This document shows positions 16,369 to 24,298 of a DNA stretch of 64,000 nt, in pieces. The DNA is from Chitinophagales bacterium (GTDB lineage: Bacteria; Bacteroidota; Bacteroidia; Chitinophagales; BACL12), in NCBI GenBank assembly GCA_020636645.1, contig JACJXO010000010.1, positions 13,145 through 77,144 of the forward strand, read 5' to 3'. The notes under the pieces are model-generated. The model was not told the origin of the DNA, searched no databases, and saw only the letters and a list, made by a program, of their open reading frames with translations. Positions within the stretch are counted from its first letter, which is position 1, and each line of letters opens with the position of its first letter. A program made the translations under genes and the position numbers.

Positions 16369-17246
16369 TGCTGGAAGAGGTCAGACGGTATTTCAGAAAT
16401 GGTTCTCCCATTACCAGGCTCATACTGGCGAATGTCATCATCTTCGTGATGCAGAGCATCATCCTGCTCGGATTCACCATCGCAGGCTCAGGAACTGCAT
16501 TCAGCAACTTCCTGACCAACTTGTATTTTCCGGCTGAGCTTTCTGAGCTTTTTCGGCAGCCCTGGACGCTGATCACCTATCAGTTTCTGCATGATCCTGT
16601 AAGTATCTTTCACATCCTGTTTAATATGCTCTATCTCTATTGGTTCGGGCGTATTCTCACCGATTTTCTGCACAAGCGTTATATCGTTCCGCTCTACCTG
16701 ACCGGTGGCATCATAGGTGCTTTCAGCTTCATGCTGATCTTTAATATCTCTCCGTCATTTCAGACGCATGCGTATATACTTGGCGCTTCCGGCTCAGTGC
16801 TGGCCATTGTAGCTGCCGCAGCCACGCTGGTGCCTGACTATACGGTGAACCTGGTTTTCATCGGACCTGTCAGGCTCAAATGGATCGCTCTTATTGCTGT
16901 ACTCATTGATGTGATCGGTGTGTCAGCAGGTGGCAATGCCGGGGGGCATCTGGCGCATCTGGGTGGGGCACTGACAGGCTTTCTGTTCATCCGCTCCTAC
17001 CGGATGGGACTGCACTGGTTTGATGGGATCATTGCCCTCTATGATAATCTGGTGGCGAGATTCCGCAGGCAGCCCAGGGTGGTCTATGTACGTCGCGACG
17101 AAAAACCCAAACAGAAACAACAACCCGGAAGGCCTGACGCACAACAGGCGAAAATGGATGCCATACTGGACAAGATCAACCAGTCCGGGTATGACAGCCT
17201 CAGTAAAGAGGAAAAGGATTTCTTATTTCGCATGAGCAAAGACTGA
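16368..17246 (+). CDS. Rhomboid family intramembrane serine protease (second of a pair)
   Basis: A 292-residue rhomboid with GASG (catalytic S141), GGHLAHLGG (catalytic H197) and FHILFNML in the second helix. Beyond the membrane domain there is a cytoplasmic tail of about 75 residues, rich in K/R/Q (RRDEKPKQKQQ) and ending in LDKINQSGYDSLSKEEKDFL. That end is the short C-terminal motif typical of Bacteroidota rhomboids. It overlaps both neighbours by one base (TGATG at 16366 and again at 17244), indicating tight translational coupling. Confidence 0.92.
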   Translation: MLEEVRRYFRNGSPITRLILANVIIFVMQSIILLGFTIAGSGTAFSNFLTNLYFPAELSELFRQPWTLITYQFLHDPVSIFHILFNMLYLYWFGRILTDFLHKRYIVPLYLTGGIIGAFSFMLIFNISPSFQTHAYILGASGSVLAIVAAAATLVPDYTVNLVFIGPVRLKWIALIAVLIDVIGVSAGGNAGGHLAHLGGALTGFLFIRSYRMGLHWFDGIIALYDNLVARFRRQPRVVYVRRDEKPKQKQQPGRPDAQQAKMDAILDKINQSGYDSLSKEEKDFLFRMSKD

Positions 17247-18334
17247 TGAAACTGGGCAGGATCTTACTGGCAATTGTTACTGTGGCTGCGTCTGCAGCAC
17301 TGGTGTTGTCATATAGTTCCAGGTTCATTTCGCCGTCTGCACTTTGGTACACTGCCCTGTTCGGCCTGGCATATTTTCCTATACTTTTGGTCTTCCTCCT
17401 GCTCACAGTGCTCTGGTTCTTTGTGCACAAAAGGGTATTCTGGATCCTGCTGGTGTTGCTGCTCATAGGTTGGCCGGCGCACCGTACCAGCTTTGCCATG
17501 GGGAAAAAAAATACGGAGCCGGCAGATTCCCTGCAGACATTTTCAGTGGCTACTTTTAATACCAAAGGCTTCGATCTCAATGCAAAGGAGCCGGACCGCG
17601 AATCGGTCATGAAGACCATACTGGAGGCCGATGCGGACATCATCTGCCTCCAGGAGTTCAATTCCTGGAAGAAGGAAGGTATGCCCAATAACAGGCAGGA
17701 AATTGCCGATGGTACCGGACTTCCTTACCAGTACTACCACAAGTCATACGAGAACAGAAAGAAGACCAGAAGTTACGGCCTGATCATCTACAGCCGTTTC
17801 CCGATACTGAAGTATGGTGAACTGGATTACCCTGCAATCAGCAAACTCAATACCACCATCTGGGCTGACATACTGATCTATGGCGATACCATCCGCCTCT
17901 TCTCCACCCACCTGCAATCGAACCAGCTGACCCACAGCGATTTTGAGTTCATAGACCAGACAGGAAGCAGCGATACGCTCAGTTTTGAACCGGCCAGGGT
18001 GGCAAATAAGCTTCGTGACAGCTATAAATTGCGTGCAGAACAGGTGGAGGTGATCAGACAGGCCCTGGATGCCAGTCCGCACCCGGTGCTGTTCTGCGGC
18101 GATTTCAATGATACGCCCGTTTCTTACGCATACCGTAAGATCAGCGAAGGTCTGGATGATGCTTTTCTGCATTGTGGCCGAGGACTGGGAGCTACGTATT
18201 CGCCTGCTCCGCTCATACGGATCGACTATATGCTCTATACGCCGGCAGTGCTCAAAGCACTGGATTATGAACGAAGAAGGTCAGCCGGATCAGATCATTA
18301 CCTCGTGAGATCGGTATTCAGTCTGCAGCCTTAA
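17246..18334 (+). CDS. Membrane-anchored endonuclease/exonuclease/phosphatase family protein
   Basis: A 362-residue protein. Three hydrophobic segments fill the first 80 residues, followed by an EEP-fold catalytic domain. Catalytic signatures are FNTKGFD (N105), LQEF (E137, metal ligand), GDFND near 290 and SDHYLV near 352. Family members hydrolyse phosphodiesters in nucleic acids, lipids or phosphoinositides; the substrate here is unknown. Orientation of the catalytic domain (periplasmic or cytoplasmic) is not decided by the sequence. It is the third gene of the coupled rhomboid set. Confidence 0.9.
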   Translation: MKLGRILLAIVTVAASAALVLSYSSRFISPSALWYTALFGLAYFPILLVFLLLTVLWFFVHKRVFWILLVLLLIGWPAHRTSFAMGKKNTEPADSLQTFSVATFNTKGFDLNAKEPDRESVMKTILEADADIICLQEFNSWKKEGMPNNRQEIADGTGLPYQYYHKSYENRKKTRSYGLIIYSRFPILKYGELDYPAISKLNTTIWADILIYGDTIRLFSTHLQSNQLTHSDFEFIDQTGSSDTLSFEPARVANKLRDSYKLRAEQVEVIRQALDASPHPVLFCGDFNDTPVSYAYRKISEGLDDAFLHCGRGLGATYSPAPLIRIDYMLYTPAVLKALDYERRRSAGSDHYLVRSVFSLQP

Positions 18335-18345
18335 AGCCTTCTTGG

Positions 18346-18353
18346 TATTTTTG
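18346..18353 (+). promoter_or_regulatory. TATTTTTG promoter box of cysS
   Basis: A perfect TAnnTTTG match ending 4 nt before the ATG at 18358. The start of transcription predicted from this box would fall on or next to the start codon. Confidence 0.5.
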
Positions 18354-18357
18354 TGCC

Positions 18358-19860
18358 ATGCCCAATGAATTGTTCCACCAGAATGAACTGCTGGTCTATA
18401 ATACCACGACCAGAAGCAAAGAGGTCTTCCGGCCACTGCATGCCCCGTTTGTAGGTATGTATGTGTGCGGCCCTACCGTGTACAGCGAACCGCACCTGGG
18501 CAACTGCCGCACCTTCGTGTCTTTTGATATGATCTACCGCTACCTGCGTCACCTGGGTTATAAGGTCAGGTATGTGCGGAATATCACGGATGCCGGACAT
18601 ATAGAAAGCACAGCAGGTACTACCGGCGACCGCATCTCTGAACAGGCCCGGCTGGAACAGGTGGAGCCTATGGAGATCGTGCAGAAATACAGCACAGCCT
18701 TCCGGAACATCATGGCGAAGTTCAACGCCTTACCTCCGGATATTGAACCTACTGCTACCGGACATATCATCGAGCAGATCGAGATGACCAAAGCCATTCT
18801 GGAAAGTGGCTATGCGTATGAGGTGGATGGCAATGTGTTCTTTGACGTAGAGAAATTTGCTAAAGATCATCCCTATACCCAGCTGAGTGGCCGGAATCTG
18901 GAAGAGATGCTGAATAATACCAGAGACCTGGGCGGACAGGAACTCAAGAAAGGCCGCCTGGATTTTGCGTTGTGGATCAAGGCAAAACCCGAACACCTGC
19001 AGCGCTGGCCAAGTCCCTGGGGTGAAGGGTACCCCGGCTGGCATATCGAGTGTTCAGCCATGAGCACGAAGTATCTGGGTAAGCAATTCGATATTCACGG
19101 CGGTGGCATGGATCTTATTCCTACCCATCATACCAATGAGGTAGCGCAGAGTGTGGCCTGCAACCACACCACACCGGTGCGCTATTGGCTGCATACCAAT
19201 ATGCTCACGGTGAACGGACAGAAAATGAGCAAGAGCCTGGGTAACAGCTTTCTTCCCGAAGAATTATTCTCCGGTTCACATCCGTTGCTGGACAGGGGCT
19301 ATAGCCCTATGACCGTACGCTTCTTCATGTTGCAGGCGCATTACAGCAGTACGCTGGACTTCACCAATGAAGCGCTCCAGGCGGCGGAAAAAGGGTATCG
19401 CAGGCTGATGTCCATGCTGGAGAACCTGGAAGCACTGAAACCATCAGGTGCGGTAGACGATACCACAGAGAAAGCATTGAATGCTTCTATGTTGGCCATG
19501 TATGCGGGCATGAACAATGACTTCAATACTCCGCAGGCTATAGCGGCCATGAATGAAGCAAGTGCGCTGATCAATACGGCAGCGCATACCGGCAGCGGAG
19601 AGATATCAGCTCGGCCAGACACCCTGGAACGGATGCAGAATACCTGTAGAACATTTGTATATGATGTTTTCGGATTGAAATCGGAAGACGATGCAGGTGG
19701 CGATGTACTGGACGGCGTCATGAACCTGGTCATTGATATCCGTAAAGAAGCCAGAAGCAACAAGGACTTTGCTACATCAGACAAGATCAGAGATGTACTC
19801 TCTGCGGTTGGTATCGTGCTAAAGGACAGTAAGGAAGGCACCACCTGGGAACAATCCTGA
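18358..19860 (+). CDS. cysS: Cysteinyl-tRNA synthetase
   Basis: A 500-residue class I aminoacyl-tRNA synthetase that loads cysteine on tRNA-Cys in the cytoplasm. It has the zinc cysteine C37 in MYVCGPTVY, the HIGH-type motif HLGN (46-49), FDIHGGGMDL, and KMSKSLGN near 285, with the family's usual helical C-terminal domain. The length is slightly above the common 460-490. Its own promoter box lies directly before the ATG. The next gene starts 1 bp after the TGA. Confidence 0.97.
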   Translation: MPNELFHQNELLVYNTTTRSKEVFRPLHAPFVGMYVCGPTVYSEPHLGNCRTFVSFDMIYRYLRHLGYKVRYVRNITDAGHIESTAGTTGDRISEQARLEQVEPMEIVQKYSTAFRNIMAKFNALPPDIEPTATGHIIEQIEMTKAILESGYAYEVDGNVFFDVEKFAKDHPYTQLSGRNLEEMLNNTRDLGGQELKKGRLDFALWIKAKPEHLQRWPSPWGEGYPGWHIECSAMSTKYLGKQFDIHGGGMDLIPTHHTNEVAQSVACNHTTPVRYWLHTNMLTVNGQKMSKSLGNSFLPEELFSGSHPLLDRGYSPMTVRFFMLQAHYSSTLDFTNEALQAAEKGYRRLMSMLENLEALKPSGAVDDTTEKALNASMLAMYAGMNNDFNTPQAIAAMNEASALINTAAHTGSGEISARPDTLERMQNTCRTFVYDVFGLKSEDDAGGDVLDGVMNLVIDIRKEARSNKDFATSDKIRDVLSAVGIVLKDSKEGTTWEQS

Positions 19861-19861
19861 T

Positions 19862-20629
19862 ATGCAGGCATTCGACCACGAAGTCCCTTATTATGACAGG
19901 CAATTCACCGATGCGCCTATAGGCCGTTTGCAGCGAAAGCTGGTCTGGCAGGTGCTGAAGCATTATTTGCCCGACCCTACGATGCAGGTGCTGGAGACCA
20001 ACGCAGGTACAGGTCCCGACGCTCTTTGGTTGCAACAGGCAGGACACCGGGTGATACCTACGGATGCTTCTTCTGCCATGGTAGAACGCATGCGGAAGAA
20101 AGGACTGGATGCACACATCTGGGACATCAACGATACGGTTCCTGTAGAACTCAGGCAACAGCGATATGATCTGGTGTTCTCGAATTTCAGTGGATGGAAC
20201 TGTGTAGATGAGCAAGCACTTTCAGCGCTCTCAGATGAACTGGCGGAATGTACCACAGACAAAGCTGTTGTGGTGACCGTATTGTTCGGCCGATGGGTGG
20301 TTTGGGAATACCTGTATTTTTTCTTTCGTCTGCAGTGGAAACAGATCTTTCGAAGACTGCGCAAACAGACCGATGCCTTTGTGGGAGGTACCACCATCCC
20401 GGTATGGTATCACCGGAAGAGAGATATGCAGACAGCATTCGATGCACATTTCGACCTGATCGCCCGTTATCCGGTGGGCAGTTTTCTTCCCCCCACTTAC
20501 CTGCAGCCACTGAATCGCTTCCGGGGGTTGCTGAAATTCCTGTTTCTGTTTGATACCCTGATGACCCGCTGGCGTATCTGCCCCGATACAGCTGATCATA
20601 CGGTCTATGTCTTCCGTCGTAAGCCATAG
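19862..20629 (+). CDS. Class I SAM-dependent methyltransferase
   Basis: A 255-residue protein with a Rossmann-type SAM site: VLETNAGTG (43-51), then PTDAS near 66 as the acidic end of strand 2. LVFSNFSGWN (about 104) sits where motif IV is expected. The C-terminal half has a hydrophobic stretch (WEYLYFFFRLQWK) and a substrate-binding region I cannot assign. Family resemblance is to methyltransferases of small molecules or lipids. It is the first gene of a same-strand cluster with radical SAM enzymes and a glycosyltransferase, so a role in making a secondary metabolite or cell-surface compound is possible. Confidence 0.8.
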   Translation: MQAFDHEVPYYDRQFTDAPIGRLQRKLVWQVLKHYLPDPTMQVLETNAGTGPDALWLQQAGHRVIPTDASSAMVERMRKKGLDAHIWDINDTVPVELRQQRYDLVFSNFSGWNCVDEQALSALSDELAECTTDKAVVVTVLFGRWVVWEYLYFFFRLQWKQIFRRLRKQTDAFVGGTTIPVWYHRKRDMQTAFDAHFDLIARYPVGSFLPPTYLQPLNRFRGLLKFLFLFDTLMTRWRICPDTADHTVYVFRRKP

Positions 20630-20666
20630 CAGGACAAACGATTGACCATCGCCCGCACCGAACTGC

Positions 20667-20674
20667 TATCTTTA
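20667..20674 (+). promoter_or_regulatory. TATCTTTA promoter box before the first B12-radical SAM gene
   Basis: A TAnnTTTA box separated by 4 nt from the GTG start at 20679. The spacing equals that at cysS and several other genes of the window, which supports this GTG as the start. Confidence 0.4.
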
Positions 20675-20678
20675 GGCT

Positions 20679-22043
20679 GTGCCGGGCATACTCTTTACAC
20701 ACGGCTATTTTCTGCAGGACGACGCAAAGGAGCAGCAGATCATGCGGCCCTATCCGCCGTTAGGCATGCTGTATGTATCGGCATGGCTAACGAAACATGA
20801 CCTGGAAAACCGGGTTTTTGATACCACCTTTTCCACTATGGAAAAACTGCAGGAAGAAATACTGTCTTCCCGGCCTGAATTCCTTTGCCTGTATGTCAAT
20901 CTGATGACCAGGGTGAACATCGTACGCATCCTGCATTGGATGCAGGAACAGATGCCGGAAACAGTGCTGATCGTTGGCGGACCGGAAGTGCGTTACCACG
21001 CAGAGCAGCTGCTGGATCATGGAGCCGGTTATGTGGTGGTTGGGGAAGGCGAACAGACCTGTCTGGAACTGATACAGGAATTGCAGCAAGGAAAAGAGCC
21101 CTTGCAGGTGAGCGGATTGATCTTTCGCACAGCCGATGGCACCATTCATCGCAGTGGTGAAAGACATAAGATCAAAGACCTGGATGAGCTGCCATTACCT
21201 GCCCGGGATAAGATAGATCTGCGCCTGTATCTGGATGCTTGGAAACAAAGGCATGGCATGAATGCCGTATCGGTCAACACCATGCGGGGCTGTCCGTACA
21301 GCTGTAAATGGTGCAGTCGTGCGGTGTATGGTATGAGTTATCGCCGGCGCAGTGTGACTCATGTGGTGGATGAATTGCTGCATATCAAAAAGACCTGGGC
21401 ACCTGATACGTTGTGGTTCGTGGATGATGTGTTCACCGTCAGCCATAAGTGGCTGGCTGCCTTCTGTGAAGAAGTGACCGGTCGTGAAGCGGTCATCCCT
21501 TATGAATGCATCACCCGTGCCGACAGGATGAATGAAGAAGTGATACGCATGCTGAAGGCCAGCGGATGTTTCCGGGTATGGATCGGTGCAGAGAGTGGCA
21601 GCCAGAAGGTCATAGACCTGATGGACAGAAGGGTGGAAGTGGAGCAGGTTCGAAACATGATACAGCTTGCGAGGCAACACGGACTGGAAGCCGGCACCTT
21701 CATCATGCTGGGCTATCCGGGCGAAACGGAAGCAGATATTGAAGAGACCATCCGGCATCTGCAGCTGTCGCATCCTGATCATTACACCATCACAGTTGCC
21801 TATCCGATCAAGGGTACCGAACTGTATGCCGAAGTGGAGCCGCATTTCCTCAATGCGCCTGACTGGTCAACCACCAGCGACAGGCAGCAGGATTTTGCCA
21901 GAACCTATTCCAGGAAATTCTATGACCATGCAGTGCGCTATGTGGTCAACAAGGTGGAGACCAGCAGAACAAAAGGTTTCCGCTCTGTCAAACATCGGTT
22001 CAAGGCCGCGGCTGCAAAAAGCATGATGGCCATCAGCAAATAA
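20679..22043 (+). CDS. B12-binding-domain radical SAM protein
   Basis: A 454-residue protein. Residues 1-140 form a cobalamin-binding-like Rossmann domain (PYPPLGMLYVSAWL, VGGPEVRYH, VVVGEGEQT). The radical SAM core follows, with the [4Fe-4S] motif GCPYSCKWC (C205, C209, C212) and IGAESGSQKVIDLM. Such enzymes use SAM radicals, often with cobalamin, for methylation or rearrangement of unreactive carbons. The B12 domain lacks an obvious DxHxxG, so bound cobalamin is not certain. It is a paralogue of the protein at 27448 (same PYPPL and FDT-F signatures). The ATG/GTG choice rests on the promoter box just upstream. Confidence 0.88.
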   Translation: MPGILFTHGYFLQDDAKEQQIMRPYPPLGMLYVSAWLTKHDLENRVFDTTFSTMEKLQEEILSSRPEFLCLYVNLMTRVNIVRILHWMQEQMPETVLIVGGPEVRYHAEQLLDHGAGYVVVGEGEQTCLELIQELQQGKEPLQVSGLIFRTADGTIHRSGERHKIKDLDELPLPARDKIDLRLYLDAWKQRHGMNAVSVNTMRGCPYSCKWCSRAVYGMSYRRRSVTHVVDELLHIKKTWAPDTLWFVDDVFTVSHKWLAAFCEEVTGREAVIPYECITRADRMNEEVIRMLKASGCFRVWIGAESGSQKVIDLMDRRVEVEQVRNMIQLARQHGLEAGTFIMLGYPGETEADIEETIRHLQLSHPDHYTITVAYPIKGTELYAEVEPHFLNAPDWSTTSDRQQDFARTYSRKFYDHAVRYVVNKVETSRTKGFRSVKHRFKAAAAKSMMAISK

Positions 22044-22075
22044 GACCGGAAACGGTTCGTTTAGTACAAGACCTC

Positions 22076-23101
22076 ATGCAAATACTGATACTGACACCCG
22101 GATTTCCGCAGGATGAACAGGATACCACCTGCATTCCTTTTCTGCAGGATTTTGTGTTGGGTATGTCTGAGCACCTGGGGGCGCCCCATATCAAGGTGAT
22201 CAGCTTTCAGTATCCGTTCAGCGAGGCAAACTATACCTGGCATGAAGTGGAAGTTTTTTCTGCAGGAGGGCGAAACAAAAAGGGTATGCGCCGCATGTTC
22301 ACCTGGCGCAGGGTGATGAAGCAGGCAGGCTTATGGATGACAGAAAATACGGTCATCCATTCCTTCTGGCTGACCGAAGCCACACTTATAGGTCAGCAGC
22401 TTCAGGAAAAGTACGGGTGCCGGCACATTGCTACCATCATGGGTCAGGATGTGTTGCCATCTAACCGTTACCTGAAAAAACTATCGGCAGAAAAGATGTA
22501 CATCGTTGCTCCGAATGAACGAACCGCTTCCTTATTGCATTCTCAGAAATTGCAGGAGTCGGCCATCATCCCCCATGCCATCATGCCGCTGATTTTTGCC
22601 AGGCAACAACGAACCACTGACCTGATCTGGGTGGGTTCTTTCATTGCGTTAAAGCAACCGGAACAGTTTCTCCTGCTGGTGAAAGAATTGCTGTCAACAA
22701 ATCCGGGCATCAGCTGCTGTATGATCGGTGAAGGCCCGCTGCTGAACAAGACAAAACAGAGAGCTGAGAGAGAAGAGCTGCCGGTTGAAATTTGTGGAAA
22801 GCTGGAACGGCCTGAAGTATTGCAACGTATGGAAAGAAGCCGGATCCTGGTGCATACCAGTAACTATGAAGGACATAGTACGGTTATCAGTGAAGCACTG
22901 TCTAAGGGCTGCAGGGTTGTTTGCTATGATGTGGGACATACCCATTCAGACCTGATCCATACAGCCGGCAACCTGGAACATATGACAAGGATCGTGGGTG
23001 CACTGCTGGATACAGATATGGAATACCTCCCTGTATATCCGGATCAGATGTCTGAGATGCTGCAGCAGTACCTTGATCTCTATTCTGGTAGAACATACTG
23101 A
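22076..23101 (+). CDS. Family 4 (GT-B) glycosyltransferase
   Basis: A 341-residue protein with the two-domain GT-B outline. The N-terminus is ILILTPGFP. The C-terminal nucleotide-sugar domain holds IWVGSF near 181, CGKLERPEVL near 240, and the E-x7-E type site in SNYEGHSTVISEAL (about 262-275). Glycosyltransferases of this family move sugars from nucleotide donors to lipids, proteins or metabolites. It sits between two radical SAM genes, 32 bp after the first, so it probably works on the same product. Donor and acceptor are not predictable. Confidence 0.88.
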   Translation: MQILILTPGFPQDEQDTTCIPFLQDFVLGMSEHLGAPHIKVISFQYPFSEANYTWHEVEVFSAGGRNKKGMRRMFTWRRVMKQAGLWMTENTVIHSFWLTEATLIGQQLQEKYGCRHIATIMGQDVLPSNRYLKKLSAEKMYIVAPNERTASLLHSQKLQESAIIPHAIMPLIFARQQRTTDLIWVGSFIALKQPEQFLLLVKELLSTNPGISCCMIGEGPLLNKTKQRAEREELPVEICGKLERPEVLQRMERSRILVHTSNYEGHSTVISEALSKGCRVVCYDVGHTHSDLIHTAGNLEHMTRIVGALLDTDMEYLPVYPDQMSEMLQQYLDLYSGRTY

Positions 23102-23172
23102 ACTGCCTGATCCTGTTTGGATTTTCCATTTTTTTTTTGCATCTTTCTGATACACTCAAAACCCAACCAACC

Positions 23173-24099
23173 ATGAAAAAAGTCCTTAAATGGATCGGTA
23201 TCATCATACTGGTCCTGGTAGTCATTATTGTGGCGGCCATGTTCATGTTCAGAAGCAAGTACAAAAGTTTGGCCAATGAACGGTTCGAGGTCAATGTACC
23301 GGATATTGCTTTGCAGACAGATTCAGCCGGAATGGCTCGCGGTGAAATGCTGGCTACAGCATTATGCACAGGATGCCATGGCGGAGATCTGGCCGGGAAA
23401 GATTTTTTCAATGACAAGACCATAGGTGTGGTCTATTCTGCCAATCTCACTCCCGGTGGTCCTACAGCAGCATGGAGCACAGAAGATTTTGTCAGGGCCA
23501 TCAGATATGGTGTTCGACCGGATGGCAGCGGATTGTTCATCATGCCATCGCTGGAGTACAACCACATGAGTGATTATGATCTGGGTTGCCTCATAGCTTA
23601 TTTGAGGTCATTGCCGGCATCTGATAATCCATCGCCGCCGGCAGAGTTCACTTTCATGGCTCAGGTCATGGCAGGAGCAGGACTGTTCGGCGACCTGTAC
23701 AGTGCTTCCGTGCTGGACCTGCAGGATGGATCAGCCAGAGAGCGACCCGAGGTGGGCGAAACACTTGCATACGGAGAATACGTCATGCTTATAAGTGGTT
23801 GCCAGTCTTGCCATGGTGAAGCATTCAACGGAGCAAAATCACCTGATCCTGTGTCTCCTCCAGGTGGGAATATCACACCTGCAGGAAATATCGGCAACTG
23901 GAACTATGACCAGTTTGCAGAAACCATGTGGACAGGAAAAACCCCGGAAGGGAAAGAGATGGATCCCAAGTTCATGCCATGGGATGGCATCAGGTTGCTG
24001 GGTGATACAGAAAAGAAGGCACTCTTTCTGTATCTGCAGAACCTGCCACCTAAGGAAGACTCGGAAGATCTGGCGAGGTGGAAAGCGAAGAATTCATGA
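23173..24099 (+). CDS. Membrane-anchored diheme cytochrome c
   Basis: A 308-residue protein with an N-terminal membrane anchor (VLKWIGIIILVLVVIIVAA) and two c-type heme sites. They are CTGCH (65-69) and CQSCH (210-214), each in its own cytochrome c-like domain. Methionines in MPSLEYNHMS and FMPWDG could be distal ligands. Such proteins carry electrons in the periplasm, often next to dehydrogenases. The ATG at 23173 is chosen because it opens the KK-anchored membrane helix; an upstream ATG at 23137 would add an unlikely polar segment. A role in the surrounding radical SAM cluster is not evident. Confidence 0.9.
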   Translation: MKKVLKWIGIIILVLVVIIVAAMFMFRSKYKSLANERFEVNVPDIALQTDSAGMARGEMLATALCTGCHGGDLAGKDFFNDKTIGVVYSANLTPGGPTAAWSTEDFVRAIRYGVRPDGSGLFIMPSLEYNHMSDYDLGCLIAYLRSLPASDNPSPPAEFTFMAQVMAGAGLFGDLYSASVLDLQDGSARERPEVGETLAYGEYVMLISGCQSCHGEAFNGAKSPDPVSPPGGNITPAGNIGNWNYDQFAETMWTGKTPEGKEMDPKFMPWDGIRLLGDTEKKALFLYLQNLPPKEDSEDLARWKAKNS

Positions 24100-24100
24100 G

Positions 24101-24155
24101 TTGACAGTTGGCAGCTTGACCTGATGAAATCAGGACGGGCGGTTGGCAGTTACAT
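24101..24155. repeat. TTGGCAG-type heptamer tract with small hairpin
   Basis: TTGACAG, TTGGCAG and CTTGACC, then after a CCTGAT/ATCAGG hairpin (24120-24125/24129-24134) another GGTTGGCAGTT. The same heptamer appears in reverse complement at 24268-24298. Confidence 0.5.
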
Positions 24156-24169
24156 TGATACATATTTGT

Positions 24170-24199
24170 AAAATGAGATGGTAAACACCATCTCATTTT
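24170..24199. terminator. Perfect 13-bp stem terminator
   Basis: AAAATGAGATGGT (24170-24182), loop AAAC, ACCATCTCATTTT (24187-24199). A-rich before and T-rich after the stem, so it could act in both directions. It separates the cytochrome gene from the second half of the radical SAM cluster. Confidence 0.8.
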
Positions 24200-24230
24200 C
24201 ATTTGATGCGCCACTCAGTCAATCTGTCGT

Positions 24231-24238
24231 TATATTTG
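24231..24238 (+). promoter_or_regulatory. TATATTTG promoter box
   Basis: A perfect TAnnTTTG box 60 bp upstream of the radical SAM start at 24299 and just after the terminator. A TTTG at 24202-24205 is 25 nt upstream, longer than the usual 19-21. Confidence 0.4.
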
Positions 24239-24267
24239 TTTGTCGGTTACAAATGCATTTTCAAGGG

Positions 24268-24298
24268 GCCTTTGCCAACTGCCAACCACCAACTAACA
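24268..24298. repeat. GCCAACT-type heptamer tract abutting a start codon
   Basis: GCCAACT, GCCAACC, ACCAACT, AACA directly before the ATG at 24299. It is the reverse complement of the heptamer family at 24101-24155. It occupies the place where a ribosome-binding region would be. Confidence 0.5.
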
